A stretch of 64,000 nt of DNA from Bacteroidales bacterium (GCA_021371855.1 JAJFVL010000029.1:124001-188000); one strand, 5' to 3'; shown: positions 17,027-26,359, numbered from the stretch's first letter. Numbers and translations: made by a program. Notes: generated from the sequence alone by a model not told the origin.

Positions 17027-18256
17027 TTGATTGTGCGATATTTATTCTTGATCATAGCAATATTATTGCCGTTAATTGCAGAAGCGCAGCTTACAGCACC
17101 GGGAATGAATGCGTTTAGATATGCTACATATCCCTCGGCTCCGGATGCTAAAGATCCTGTATTTATATATTGTAATACATCAGGTTCACAGAAAGGTGAA
17201 CTTCAGGCTAAAAGTCCGAGAGGAACAGGTCTGTTTAATTTTTCGTGGTATAAATGGGATGACCTGACCAACAGTTTCAGCAGCTCTCCGATAAAAAGCG
17301 ACAATGGGGTGACAATATCTGCAATTTCAAATCTTTCTGAGGGTGGGTACAGGGTTAAAGTATCAGGAGGTTTTGATACAACTATGACGGCATGGATTTT
17401 TCTTGACAAACCTTATTCATCAGCAGCACTTCAGAACCGGACATGCGACTATGTGGCTTTAAACGGTGAAGCAGCAATCGACACCTTTTATTATAAAGAT
17501 CCCACTAATGGCAAATCAATTAAACTGCCTGACCGGGTGAGTTTCCTATGGTCATCTGATCCGGTATCAGCGATACCATATCCGGATTTTGATCTGGATC
17601 CACAGACCTTTAATCCTCCATTGGTTAATGTTACATATATGCTCCAGGTAAGCGATAGTTTTGGCTGTAAAAGCAATTCATCATTTTTATATGAGTCAAT
17701 CCATGTCAAAGCTGACTTTACTGCTGATCCTGTTGACGGAGGAGCGCCGCTTGAGGTGAATTTTACAAATAATTCCATCAGGGGGTATACTTACAGATGG
17801 GAATTCGGGGATGACTCAATTTCGGAACTTGAAAACCCCCTGCCTCATATTTACTATATACCTGGCGAATATACTGTGACGCTATCCATCGAAAGTGAGC
17901 TCCATTGCAAAGATTCGTTTACATACCCTGGCAAGATTAAGGTTGATCCCTCCGCTCTTGGTATTCCGAATGTATTTTCTCCGGATGGTGACGGGATTAA
18001 TGATCTTTTCAGGGTTGAATCAACTTCCCTTAAGTATTTGAGTGTGGAGATTTACAGCCGGAGCGGTATGAAAGTTTACAGTTTTCATGGTGATGGAGAT
18101 AAGTTAAGCGAATGGCAGGGGTGGAATGGACATGTGAATAACTCATCTGCCAAAGCCAAACCTGGAGTGTATTTATACATCATCAGGGCACAGGGATGGG
18201 ATGACGTTGATTATGACAGTAAAGAGCAGAGGGGATTTCTTTATTTATACCGATGA
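17027..18256 (+). CDS. cell-surface protein with PKD and CHU_C (T9SS type B sorting) domains
   Basis: A 409-residue exported protein. The start is a TTG at 17027, with a GTG at 17033 as alternative; both open a signal peptide (FLIIAILLPLIAEAQ). Ig-like beta regions follow; a PKD domain near residues 230-305 carries YRWEFGDDSISELENPLPHI. The last 95 residues are a CHU_C gliding-motility-associated domain, with IPNVFSPDGDGINDLF and PGVYLYIIRAQG, used by the type IX secretion system for export and surface attachment. No enzymatic domain is seen, so an adhesin or surface role is likely. Confidence 0.82.
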   Translation: MIVRYLFLIIAILLPLIAEAQLTAPGMNAFRYATYPSAPDAKDPVFIYCNTSGSQKGELQAKSPRGTGLFNFSWYKWDDLTNSFSSSPIKSDNGVTISAISNLSEGGYRVKVSGGFDTTMTAWIFLDKPYSSAALQNRTCDYVALNGEAAIDTFYYKDPTNGKSIKLPDRVSFLWSSDPVSAIPYPDFDLDPQTFNPPLVNVTYMLQVSDSFGCKSNSSFLYESIHVKADFTADPVDGGAPLEVNFTNNSIRGYTYRWEFGDDSISELENPLPHIYYIPGEYTVTLSIESELHCKDSFTYPGKIKVDPSALGIPNVFSPDGDGINDLFRVESTSLKYLSVEIYSRSGMKVYSFHGDGDKLSEWQGWNGHVNNSSAKAKPGVYLYIIRAQGWDDVDYDSKEQRGFLYLYR

Positions 18257-18285
18257 TCAGATCCTGGGCTGCAATAGCTTTAATC

Positions 18286-18378
18286 GCTTTAAAGGCTTTA
18301 GATGGTATAGATGCTTTAATTTAACAATTCAACTCTACAACAAATAAAGCCTCTACAGCCTTTAAAGCCTCTACAGCC
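18286..18378. repeat. inverted and direct repeats between convergent genes
   Basis: GCTTTAAAGGCTTTAGA (18286-18302) pairs with TCTACAGCCTTTAAAGC (18352-18368) at 16 of 17 positions across a 49-base loop. AAAGCCTCTACAGCC also occurs twice in direct orientation (18346-18360, 18364-18378), the second copy running into the 3' end of the lipoprotein gene. Probably a bidirectional terminator or a small repeat family. Confidence 0.5.
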
Positions 18379-18721
18379 TCTTCTTAAAGGTAAGCCCAAA
18401 AACAGCAAGTTCCCCTTTTTCGCAATTCAGATTAAAAGGCCATTCTCTTGTTTCTCCGTTATAAACAATAGTCGGATTGCCATCCTTTATTGTCCATGTA
18501 TATGGGCGGATTTCGGTTTCGGAATAGACCTCGGCTCCTGTTTTATCTGCATTGAAAGAGAATGACTTTTCGAAATTGCTTTCTGTATAAACCCATTTGC
18601 CTATAAGGCAGTCTTTTTGAGACGGTTCTGCATTCTTAATTTTTTGTACGGTTTGATTTTTACAACTAGTGAAAAATCCAAGTGCTAATGTCATGAAGGT
18701 GATTAGAAGTTTGTTTTTCAT
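18371..18721 (-). CDS. small lipoprotein with lipocalin-like domain
   Basis: A 116-residue protein with a lipoprotein signal (MKNKLLITFMTLALGFFTSC, lipobox cysteine at residue 20). The mature part, LIGKWVYTESNFEKSFSF to the C-terminal VFGLTFKKRL, shows the GKW start and antiparallel strands of small lipocalin-like (DUF-type) domains common in Bacteroidota. It probably faces the periplasm or the cell surface. The ligand is unknown. Its last codons lie inside a direct repeat, so the C-terminus may have been reshaped by that repeat. Confidence 0.6.
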   Translation of the reverse strand: MKNKLLITFMTLALGFFTSCKNQTVQKIKNAEPSQKDCLIGKWVYTESNFEKSFSFNADKTGAEVYSETEIRPYTWTIKDGNPTIVYNGETREWPFNLNCEKGELAVFGLTFKKRL

Positions 18722-19199
18722 AAAGTTGAATTTAAAAAATTCTGAATGTTGGTAATAATAAGTAATTGATTATAAAAAAATATCTGCCATGAATCTAATC
18801 AAATTTATTGAATCATTTGCTGATGGAACATTATTCAGAAACAAAGCACGGTGTCCCCAGGTGTATAAATCGGGAGTGTCTCAAAAAATATTGAGACCAC
18901 TTTTTCAGGAAAGTGATACCTCTGTTCAATTTTATGAGACTTTAAACTTACATTTTTCACATAGTTTTGCCCAAAACTTACAAATCCCGGAAGATGAAAA
19001 AAACAACGATTACAACTATTTGAATTTTGTATTATCTATTGCAAACTCATAACCAAATCGAAAATTATGGGTTTTGAACGAAGATATATTTATTAATCTT
19101 ATTGCGCAACAACGAAACCTGATTTCTCTCACCTGCATTGAACCGTCATTCACCGGTATTAAACTTAAGATTACTGAATAATTTGTGACTTCACCCGAA
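18722..19199. other. stretch without a convincing gene; one hairpin
   Basis: An 87-codon plus-strand frame at 18789-19052 (MNLIKFIESFADGTLF...) has an opening faintly like IS1595 transposases (FIE.F...., then RCP), but no homology can be claimed. Inside it, GTCTCAA-AAAATA-TTGAGAC (18878-18897) is a perfect 7-bp hairpin preceded by GGGAGT, a composition seen at insertion-sequence ends. I see no RNA gene. The stretch may be the scar of a lost mobile element. Confidence 0.3.
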
Positions 19200-19225
19200 A
19201 AAACTTTTAAAACTAAAAAAGTTTT
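19200..19225. promoter_or_regulatory. inverted repeat upstream of second tetR
   Basis: AAAACTTTT (19200-19208) and AAAAGTTTT (19217-19225) form a perfect 9-bp inverted repeat with an 8-base spacer, 29 bases before the tetR ATG. Position and symmetry suit autoregulation by the TetR protein. Low complexity makes chance a real possibility. Confidence 0.4.
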
Positions 19226-19254
19226 CTCATTTTTGCAGTTTCAGATTCTTAAAG

Positions 19255-19872
19255 ATGGATTATAAAAAAAGAATACTTGAAGAGGCTGCAGTTTTGTTCC
19301 GTGATTTTGGTATGAAGGCTGTAACCATGGATATGATTGCTGGTAAAATGGGCATATCGAAACGAACTATTTATGAAGTGTTCAAAGATAAGGATGAGTT
19401 GCTTAAAGGTGTTATGCAATTGATGTATGAGAAACAACATACAGCATTTACGAATATTTTGAATGATTCAGGGAATACAATTGAAGCGATATTCAAAATG
19501 ATTGATCTGATGATTAACCATTTTCAGAACATGAGTCCTGCATTTCTGTTGGAAATTAAGAGATATCACAACGATGTATTCAAAAAATCAGGTGATCATG
19601 GTATGTTTCCATATTTAAGAAACAATGAGGAAATTATCGAGAGGGGAATTAAAGAGGGTCTGTTCAGGAATGATATTGATATTAACATAACAAATAAGTG
19701 TATGTTGGAAGCTGTAAGAATGTCGACTGACAAAGATTTGTTTCCTCCTGAAGAATACGTCAACAAAGATGTGATTAAGAATGTTTATATAAGTTATCTG
19801 AGGGGTATTTCCACTAAGAAGGGAATCGAAATGATTAGTTTGTACGAAAGACATTATAAAAACAAGAAATGA
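19255..19872 (+). CDS. TetR/AcrR-family regulator of efflux module 2
   Basis: A 205-residue repressor with an N-terminal TetR helix-turn-helix (RILEEAAVLFRDFGMKAVTM, MIAGKMGISKRTIYEVFKDK) and a long helical ligand domain. It opens a plus-strand cluster with the same order as the minus-strand module at 3.0-9.7 kb, 33 bp ahead of the TolC-like gene, so it is the probable local repressor of that pump. The two TetR proteins share the fold but are clearly diverged, consistent with different ligands or operators. Confidence 0.9.
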   Translation: MDYKKRILEEAAVLFRDFGMKAVTMDMIAGKMGISKRTIYEVFKDKDELLKGVMQLMYEKQHTAFTNILNDSGNTIEAIFKMIDLMINHFQNMSPAFLLEIKRYHNDVFKKSGDHGMFPYLRNNEEIIERGIKEGLFRNDIDINITNKCMLEAVRMSTDKDLFPPEEYVNKDVIKNVYISYLRGISTKKGIEMISLYERHYKNKK

Positions 19873-19905
19873 TATTCATTTAAAAGAAATAATAATACAG
19901 GCATT

Positions 19906-21246
19906 ATGAAAGGAAAAAAATTTTTAATATCAATGTTGCCTCTCCTTTTCGTCGGGTCAGGGCTGTCTGGCCAGGATAACAGCATTGAACTTACTCTTTC
20001 TCTTAAAGAGGCACAGGAATATGCATCACAACATAACAAGATGGTTAAATCGGCAAAACTAACCGTACAGGGTTCTCAAAAAGATGTATGGACAACAATT
20101 TCTTCCGGTTTACCACAGGTTTCTGCCGACGCAACTTTTACAGATAATCTTAAGCTGGGAGTATTTGTTATGACAATGAAAGACCAGGCTACAGGGATCG
20201 ACCAGACTATGGTTATAACCATGGGCATGAAATATAGTGTCCCGGTTTCAGTGCAGGCTTCGATGCCTTTGTTTAATGCTCCTTATTATGTTGGCATTGA
20301 AACTGTTAAGCTTGCGCGGAAGCTGGCAGAATCAAATCTGCAAAGCACTGAAATTGATACACACCAGTCAGTTGCTTCTGCATATTATCTGATTCTGGTT
20401 TCCGAAGAGTCATTAAGGATTCTTAAGGAAAACCTTGCCAATTTACACGAGACTCTAATCTCAACCAGAGCCATGTATAAATCGGGGCTCGCCGAATCAA
20501 CAGATGTTGATCAGATGGCATCAAATGTTACAATGGTGGAAAATTCATTCAGAAATCTTAAGAGCACCATTGAAATGAATTACAATCTTTTACGGTTCCA
20601 GCTTGGGGTCAGATCTGACACTAAAATTATCCTTACAGAAACGCTTGATGATCTGGTTAAAGAGATAAATGTTGATGCCCTGCTTGCACAGGAATTCAAT
20701 TGCAATATGAATATAAGATATGAACTTGTGGAGAAGCAGGAACAGTTGTCTGCATTAAACCTGAAAACTCAAAAATCAAAAGCATTTCCTTTATTATCAG
20801 GTTTTTATTCAGCTGCGAAATCGGGCATGGGAATGAAATTGTCGGGAATGGAATGGTATCCAAGTTCCTATGTCGGGTTACAGTTATCATTACCGATATT
20901 TGCCAGCGGACAAAGGTATTCCAACATACAAAAGGCAAAAATTGACCTCGAAAAGGCCAGAAATACAAAGGAAATGATCTCTGACCAATTGAAAATGGAG
21001 CATAAGCAATTAAGATTCGACTTGGAAAATGCAAATCTTCAGTACAAGAGCCAGAAAGACAATGTAGATGTCTCAAAACGGGTATATTCAAGCATGGAGA
21101 ACAAGTACAGGCAGGGAATGGCATCTAGTCTGGATTTGACTCAGGCAAATCAGCTGTACCTGCAGGCGGAAAACAATTATATCTCTTCACTGATGAATCT
21201 GCTTCAGACAAAGCTTGCCCTGGATAAATTATTCAATAACATGTAG
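19906..21246 (+). CDS. TolC-family outer-membrane efflux channel (copy 2)
   Basis: A 446-residue outer-membrane channel of the TolC/OEP family. The signal peptide MKGKKFLISMLPLLFVGSGL is followed by LSLKEAQEYASQHNKMVKSAK, the usual first helix, and a second repeat beginning near IRYELVEKQEQLSALNLKTQ. It lacks the Thr/Ala-rich loop of the first copy. It sits 30 bp ahead of the adaptor gene. Expected to dock with the downstream adaptor and pump. Confidence 0.92.
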   Translation: MKGKKFLISMLPLLFVGSGLSGQDNSIELTLSLKEAQEYASQHNKMVKSAKLTVQGSQKDVWTTISSGLPQVSADATFTDNLKLGVFVMTMKDQATGIDQTMVITMGMKYSVPVSVQASMPLFNAPYYVGIETVKLARKLAESNLQSTEIDTHQSVASAYYLILVSEESLRILKENLANLHETLISTRAMYKSGLAESTDVDQMASNVTMVENSFRNLKSTIEMNYNLLRFQLGVRSDTKIILTETLDDLVKEINVDALLAQEFNCNMNIRYELVEKQEQLSALNLKTQKSKAFPLLSGFYSAAKSGMGMKLSGMEWYPSSYVGLQLSLPIFASGQRYSNIQKAKIDLEKARNTKEMISDQLKMEHKQLRFDLENANLQYKSQKDNVDVSKRVYSSMENKYRQGMASSLDLTQANQLYLQAENNYISSLMNLLQTKLALDKLFNNM

Positions 21247-21276
21247 TTAAAGTAGAAATAATTAAACAATAAGATA

Positions 21277-22341
21277 ATGAAACACTTAAGGTCAAATTTA
21301 GTAATACTGATAAGCAGTCTGATAATTTCATCCTGTTCATCAAAGACCAATAGAGAATCTGCCACTTTACAAAACACTGCAACTTCAGCAGAAAGAGCTG
21401 TTATCCCGGTAAAGGTGATGACGATAACAAAATCAAGGATCTCCAGAACGATTGACTATACAGCAACCATACTTCCATTTGAGGAGGTAAATATGGCACC
21501 ATCAACTCCCGGAAGGATTGAAAAAATCTATGTTGAGAAAGGCGACAAAGTCAGCAAAGGACAGGATCTCTTCCTGATGGACCGTACTCAGCTCTATCAG
21601 CAGAAAGTTCAACTGAGCAGCCTTGCAAAAGATCTGGCACGCCTCGACACTCTGCTTAGGACCGGAAGCGTTAAGCAGCAACAGTATGATCAGCTGAAGA
21701 CTCAGTATGATGTTACCAAAACAAATGTGGATTTTATGGAGGAAAATACATTTCTCAGGGCTCCCTTCGCAGGAGTTGTTACAGGAAAATATTTTGAAGA
21801 TGGTGAAATCTATTCAGGCTCTCCCACAACTTCATCCGGAAGATCAGCTGTTGTTACTGTTATGCAGATAAATCCCCTTAAGGTGAATGTGAATATTTCA
21901 GAACAATATTATCCGCTTATTAAAAAGGGAATGAAAGCAAATATTTCGGCTGATGTCTACAAAGATGAGAGCTTTACTGCAACTGTTTACAGAATTTCAC
22001 CAACTATTGATTCTGATACGCGGTCATTTACAGTTGAACTTGAGCTTCCAAACAGGAATGATATTCTTAAACCGGGGATGTTTGTCAGGGTTTCCATGGA
22101 CCTTGGCGAGGTTGAAACTTTTGTTGTTCCGGCCAATACAGTATTAGTCCAGGAAGGAACCAATATAAGATACGTTTTTACCGGGAAGAACAATATTGCT
22201 GAAAGGATTGAAGTTGATCTCGGAAAAAGATTTGACGATAAGCTTGAGATCATTTCTGCCAACCTTAAAGAAGGCGACATGCTGGTAAATGAAGGTCAGG
22301 CAAGGCTGATCAATGGTGACAAAATTGAAATAATCAGGTAA
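21277..22341 (+). CDS. RND periplasmic adaptor, lipoprotein (copy 2)
   Basis: A 354-residue membrane fusion protein. The lipoprotein signal MKHLRSNLVILISSLIISSC has its lipobox cysteine at residue 20. Two half-lipoyl segments (PSTPGRIEKIYVEKGDKVSK and APFAGVVTGKYFEDGE) flank a short coiled hairpin; the barrel and membrane-proximal domains follow, ending NEGQARLINGDKIEIIR. It is 25 bp upstream of the RND gene. Its role is to link pump and channel and to pass substrate across the periplasm. Confidence 0.92.
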   Translation: MKHLRSNLVILISSLIISSCSSKTNRESATLQNTATSAERAVIPVKVMTITKSRISRTIDYTATILPFEEVNMAPSTPGRIEKIYVEKGDKVSKGQDLFLMDRTQLYQQKVQLSSLAKDLARLDTLLRTGSVKQQQYDQLKTQYDVTKTNVDFMEENTFLRAPFAGVVTGKYFEDGEIYSGSPTTSSGRSAVVTVMQINPLKVNVNISEQYYPLIKKGMKANISADVYKDESFTATVYRISPTIDSDTRSFTVELELPNRNDILKPGMFVRVSMDLGEVETFVVPANTVLVQEGTNIRYVFTGKNNIAERIEVDLGKRFDDKLEIISANLKEGDMLVNEGQARLINGDKIEIIR

Positions 22342-22366
22342 TTATAAGAAATTCAACTATAATAAA

Positions 22367-25300
22367 ATGAGTATATACAGTGCTTCCGTAAAAAGGCCTG
22401 TTACCACAATACTGATATTTGTCGGTCTTATGGTTATGGGGATCTATTCACTGACGCAATTGCCTGTGGATCTTTATCCCGAGATGGAATTGCCATATGT
22501 TGTTGTGTTTACCACCTATCCCGGGGCAAGTGCATCCGATATTGAATCGAATGTAACAAGACCTCTGGAGAATGCCCTTAACTCAATAAGCAAGCTTAAA
22601 GAGATAACCTCTACTTCGAGCGATGCAACCTCCGTTGTCTTTATGAATTTTGAATATGGAACAAACCTCGATGAGGCATCAAATGATATCAGGAGCGCAC
22701 TCAGTTTTACTGAACGTGTGCTTCCTGAGGATTGTGAAAAACCGACAATCATCAAGTTCAGTACAAGCATGATGCCTATTATATTTTATGCTATTACAGC
22801 AAAAGAGAGTTATCCAGGTCTAGAGAAAATTCTTGACGAAAAGGTTGTAAACCCTTTAAACAGGATTGAAGGTGTAGGATCTGTTGCCCTCTCAGGGGTC
22901 CCCGGACGTAAGGTATACATCGATGTTGATCCCAGAAAGATGGAGGCATATAATCTTACAATCGAACAGATAGGTAATGTGGTCAGAGCTGAAAACATGA
23001 ATATGCCTGCCGGCTATATTGAAATGGGCGAGACAGACTATCCATTGCGTATTCAGGGTGAGTTTCCCGAAAGTGATGTCCTCAGAAATCTTGTGGTTAG
23101 CAGTTACAATGGCAACAGTGTATACCTTAAAGATATTGCCCAGGTAAATGATACAATCAGGGAATCAAAACTTGATACCAAGATCAACGGAACCAGAGGA
23201 ATGAGCATGTATGTTCAGAAACAATCCGGTGGCAATACGGTTAAGGTTACGAAAGAGGTTGACAAAGCTTTGAAAACACTTATTAAAGATCTGCCCCAGG
23301 ACGTTAAAATTGAAAAACTATTTGACAGCGCATCATTCATTAGAGGCTCAATCAGCAACCTGACAGAGACCTTAATGTATGCTGCGATCTTTGTAATTCT
23401 GGTTGTTCTGTTTTTCCTTGGAAGATGGAGAGCAACATTCATTGTAATACTTACAATTCCTATTTCTTTGATTGTTGCATTCATTTACCTGTTTGTTACA
23501 GGAGCATCGATCAATATTATCTCATTAACATCACTTTCCATTGCTATCGGAATGGTAGTGGATGATGCCATAGTTATTCTCGAAAATATAACAAAGCATA
23601 TTGAACGGGGCAGTCGTCCCAGGGAGGCCGCTATTTATGCGACCAATGAGGTCTGGCTGGCTGTTATCGTTACTACTCTTACAGTTGTGGCTGTGTTCTT
23701 CCCTCTTACATTTGTCCAAGGTCTTACCGGTGTACTGTTCAAACAACTTGGTATGATTGTTACAATTACCATTGTAACTTCAGTATTTGCAGCTATTACA
23801 CTTACACCTACATTAAGCTCTCTTATTTTAAAATGGTATCCTATTAAAGAAAATGCAAATTTCTGGACCTATGACGGAAGTATCAGGAAATGGCTTAACA
23901 AGCTCGATCATTTCTATGAAAAATCTTTGCGCTGGGCACTTCATCATAAAACTGTTGTCTCAATACTGGCTTTCATAATCTTCGTTGCATCAATGAGCCT
24001 TTTCGCTATTGTAAAAACGGAATTTTTCCCACAGGCAGATGAGTCGATCATTTCGGGAACTATTGAACTACAGACAGGAACCAGAGTTGATCAGACAATA
24101 TTGACAGCCAATACAATTGATAGTCTTATAAAAACCAAATATCCTGAAGTCAATATTATTTCAACCTCCACAGGTTCTGATGATCAGGGAGGATTTGCAT
24201 CAATATTCAATGCAGGGGGCACACACACAATACGTTACAGCCTGAGTCTCATCCCAATAGAAGAGAGAAAGAAAACTGTATTTGAGATTGTGGAAGAGAT
24301 GAGAGCAGACCTCTCAAGATATCCGCAAATCATAAACTTCACTTTAAGTACCTCGGATAATATGGGTAGTTTCGGAGGAAACAGCGTGGACGTTGAGGTT
24401 TACGGATATAACATATCTGAGACCAACCTTGTTGCAGAAGAACTTGCAAACAAGATAAAAAAGATTCAGGGAGCAAAGGATGTAAAAATCAGCCGTGCCA
24501 AATCTAAACCTGAACTGCAGATTATCTTTGATCAGAATAAGATGATCGCAAACGGACTGAACACTGCCATGGTGTCTGCAGCAGTAAAGAACAGGGTGGA
24601 AGGTCTCACTGCAACACGTCTCCGTCAGTTCGGTGATGAATATGATATAGTTGTCAGGTATAAGAAGGATGCACGCAGTTCTCTTACGGATATAGAGAAC
24701 ATAGGGATCACAAATCCAATGGGCCAGATTATCAGACTTGGTGAGATTGCAAAGATCAAAGAATTCTGGTCACCACCAAGTATCGAACGTAAACGCAAGG
24801 AACGTATTGTAAAGGTCTCGTTTACACCCTATAAGAGATCGCTGACCGATATCCAGATTGACGTACAGAAAGCCATCGATGAGACTGAAATGCCGGCAGG
24901 AGTAATGGTACAGATATCGGGTGCGATCAAAGAACAGATGGATGCTTTTATGGATATTGCCATGCTGATTGTGATAAGTCTTATTCTGGTTTATCTTATT
25001 ATGGCATCCCAGTTTGAGTCATTGAAAATGCCTTTCATAATTATGTTCTCGATACCATTTGCTTTTTCAGGGGTTGCAATTGCACTTTTCGTGTCAAACA
25101 CCACTCTGAGTGTGATTTCAGGTATCGGAGCAGTTATGCTTATTGGTATTGTGGTTAAGAATGCTATCGTCCTTGTCGACTTCATAAATCTTATGCGTGA
25201 GAGAGGCCATGAATTGTATGAAGCAATAACGATCTCCGGCCGTTCTCGTCTGAGGCCTGTTATTATGACCTCTGCCACTACAATACTTGGAATGTTACCG

Positions 25301-25498
25301 CTGGCCCTGAGCTCGGGATCAGGATCAGAACTATGGAGCCCTATGGGTGTTGCCGTAATAGGAGGTTTGGTATTCTCTACTTTGGTTACCCTGATACTTG
25401 TCCCGGTCGTTTATGCAATTTTTTCAAAACATGGTGAACGTAATAAAAGCCTTGCAGTTTATTCTGAATTTGATTTCATGAATGGCAATAGCAGGTAG
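22367..25498 (+). CDS. RND efflux pump permease, HAE type (copy 2)
   Basis: A 1043-residue proton-driven inner-membrane exporter. The N-terminal SVKRPVTTILIFVGLMVMGI is the standard first helix; the proton-relay motif GMVVDDAIVILENITKHIER has the double aspartate, and IGIVVKNAIVLVDFINLM has the conserved lysine. The architecture is a duplicated 1+5 helix set with two large periplasmic loops. It is followed 24 bp later by a PII-like gene, repeating the arrangement at 3067-6476. Substrate unknown; drug, bile-salt or lipid-like compounds are possible for this group. Confidence 0.93.
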   Translation: MSIYSASVKRPVTTILIFVGLMVMGIYSLTQLPVDLYPEMELPYVVVFTTYPGASASDIESNVTRPLENALNSISKLKEITSTSSDATSVVFMNFEYGTNLDEASNDIRSALSFTERVLPEDCEKPTIIKFSTSMMPIIFYAITAKESYPGLEKILDEKVVNPLNRIEGVGSVALSGVPGRKVYIDVDPRKMEAYNLTIEQIGNVVRAENMNMPAGYIEMGETDYPLRIQGEFPESDVLRNLVVSSYNGNSVYLKDIAQVNDTIRESKLDTKINGTRGMSMYVQKQSGGNTVKVTKEVDKALKTLIKDLPQDVKIEKLFDSASFIRGSISNLTETLMYAAIFVILVVLFFLGRWRATFIVILTIPISLIVAFIYLFVTGASINIISLTSLSIAIGMVVDDAIVILENITKHIERGSRPREAAIYATNEVWLAVIVTTLTVVAVFFPLTFVQGLTGVLFKQLGMIVTITIVTSVFAAITLTPTLSSLILKWYPIKENANFWTYDGSIRKWLNKLDHFYEKSLRWALHHKTVVSILAFIIFVASMSLFAIVKTEFFPQADESIISGTIELQTGTRVDQTILTANTIDSLIKTKYPEVNIISTSTGSDDQGGFASIFNAGGTHTIRYSLSLIPIEERKKTVFEIVEEMRADLSRYPQIINFTLSTSDNMGSFGGNSVDVEVYGYNISETNLVAEELANKIKKIQGAKDVKISRAKSKPELQIIFDQNKMIANGLNTAMVSAAVKNRVEGLTATRLRQFGDEYDIVVRYKKDARSSLTDIENIGITNPMGQIIRLGEIAKIKEFWSPPSIERKRKERIVKVSFTPYKRSLTDIQIDVQKAIDETEMPAGVMVQISGAIKEQMDAFMDIAMLIVISLILVYLIMASQFESLKMPFIIMFSIPFAFSGVAIALFVSNTTLSVISGIGAVMLIGIVVKNAIVLVDFINLMRERGHELYEAITISGRSRLRPVIMTSATTILGMLPLALSSGSGSELWSPMGVAVIGGLVFSTLVTLILVPVVYAIFSKHGERNKSLAVYSEFDFMNGNSR

Positions 25499-25522
25499 AT
25501 AACTGAACTTAAAAAGTTAATT

Positions 25523-25816
25523 ATGAAAGCAATAATGATAATATACAACCAGGCTCACACAGAAAAGGTCGAGTACCTGCTTGATAAGCTTGAAATAAAA
25601 GGATATTCACTCTGGGAAAATGTACAGGGCAGGGGAAGCAACACGGGAGTCCCACATCTGGGAACCCATGCATGGCCTGAAATAAATAAAAGTGTCCTTA
25701 CCATTGTAGATGATGGCCTAATTGACACAGTTCTTGAAATGGTAAAAAAGATAGATGCTGTTAATGAAGAAGTTGGCATCAGAGCATTTGTGTGGGATAT
25801 AACCAGGATGGCCTGA
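25523..25816 (+). CDS. small PII-like protein linked to RND pump (copy 2)
   Basis: A 97-residue soluble protein beginning MKAIMIIYNQAHTEKVEYLL, with a beta-alpha-beta-beta-alpha-beta pattern as in PII/CutA-like trimers. The central segment GRGSNTGVPHLGTHAWPEIN shares the G.P...T..WP..N core of the paralogue at 3067-3375. It lies 24 bp after the pump and is the last gene of the module. The repeat of this pairing in one window argues for a functional tie, perhaps binding a metabolite or metal and gating the pump. That function is inferred; no classical PII T-loop motif is seen. Confidence 0.68.
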   Translation: MKAIMIIYNQAHTEKVEYLLDKLEIKGYSLWENVQGRGSNTGVPHLGTHAWPEINKSVLTIVDDGLIDTVLEMVKKIDAVNEEVGIRAFVWDITRMA

Positions 25817-25872
25817 ACCCGGACTTCTCTGATTAAACTCTCCAAAAAGACAGAGTAGATAATATAACTTGA

Positions 25873-25943
25873 ACAGGGTTGTTTAAAACCTGAAACTCGG
25901 CTGTTTCCTTCAGCCGTTAAAAAGGCTTTTTAAACAACCCTGT
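25873..25943. repeat. nested inverted repeats after efflux module 2
   Basis: A perfect 16-bp inverted repeat, ACAGGGTTGTTTAAAA (25873-25888) with its complement at 25928-25943, encloses a second hairpin CGGCTG/CAGCCG (25898-25903, 25911-25916). It could terminate the efflux operon, but the size and the adjoining transposase fragment also suit the residual end of an insertion sequence or a short MITE. Confidence 0.6.
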
Positions 25944-25967
25944 GTTATTTATGGATGTCCATAAGTT

Positions 25968-26318
25968 TTGAAAACTATTGATTTTCAAATGTTTTGTGGA
26001 ATCTTTTTAGGACAAGACAGAACAAGTAATTGCCGGATTGTTAGTGAAATGCGTTGTCATCTTGCGAGTAATCTTGATGTCATGACAATTCAGGAGGTTC
26101 AGGAGGAGCTGGCAGAGTACTGGAAGCCTTACCTAATAAACACTGGCATTATGCTGGAGAATGTTACTGGTTATGAAACCTCAATGCGTTATTCTTCTGA
26201 TGTAAAACTTTCTTGGGAATGCACTAAAAGAGCCCATTGTCAAATAAAGCTCATCTGTAAGTGTTTAAAAATCAGAATGCCTCAAAACTCAGGTCAGAAT
26301 ATACTCATTTTTTTTTAA
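25968..26318 (+). pseudogene. N-terminal fragment of an insertion-sequence transposase
   Basis: This 116-codon frame resembles the N-terminal third of Bacteroidota DDE transposases: FCGIFLGQDR, then a helical LASNLDV...VQEELAEYWKPYL and MLENVTGYETSMRYSSDVKL, where intact relatives read something like L.DAT.YES..R.PTDVKLLWE. The presumed catalytic aspartate appears as Asn, and the frame ends in unrelated sequence. No C-terminal catalytic half follows. It is therefore a relic; the exact IS family is uncertain. The nested inverted repeat just upstream may be its former end. Confidence 0.6.
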
Positions 26319-26359
26319 ATGGTTCTTACTTCAGAAAAAAATTCCTATTTCTCTATTGT

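Noticed and set aside
18789..19052. 87-codon frame as a real gene
   Set aside because: No signal peptide, recognisable domain or promoter; a perfect hairpin lies inside it. The IS1595-like opening is too faint to claim.
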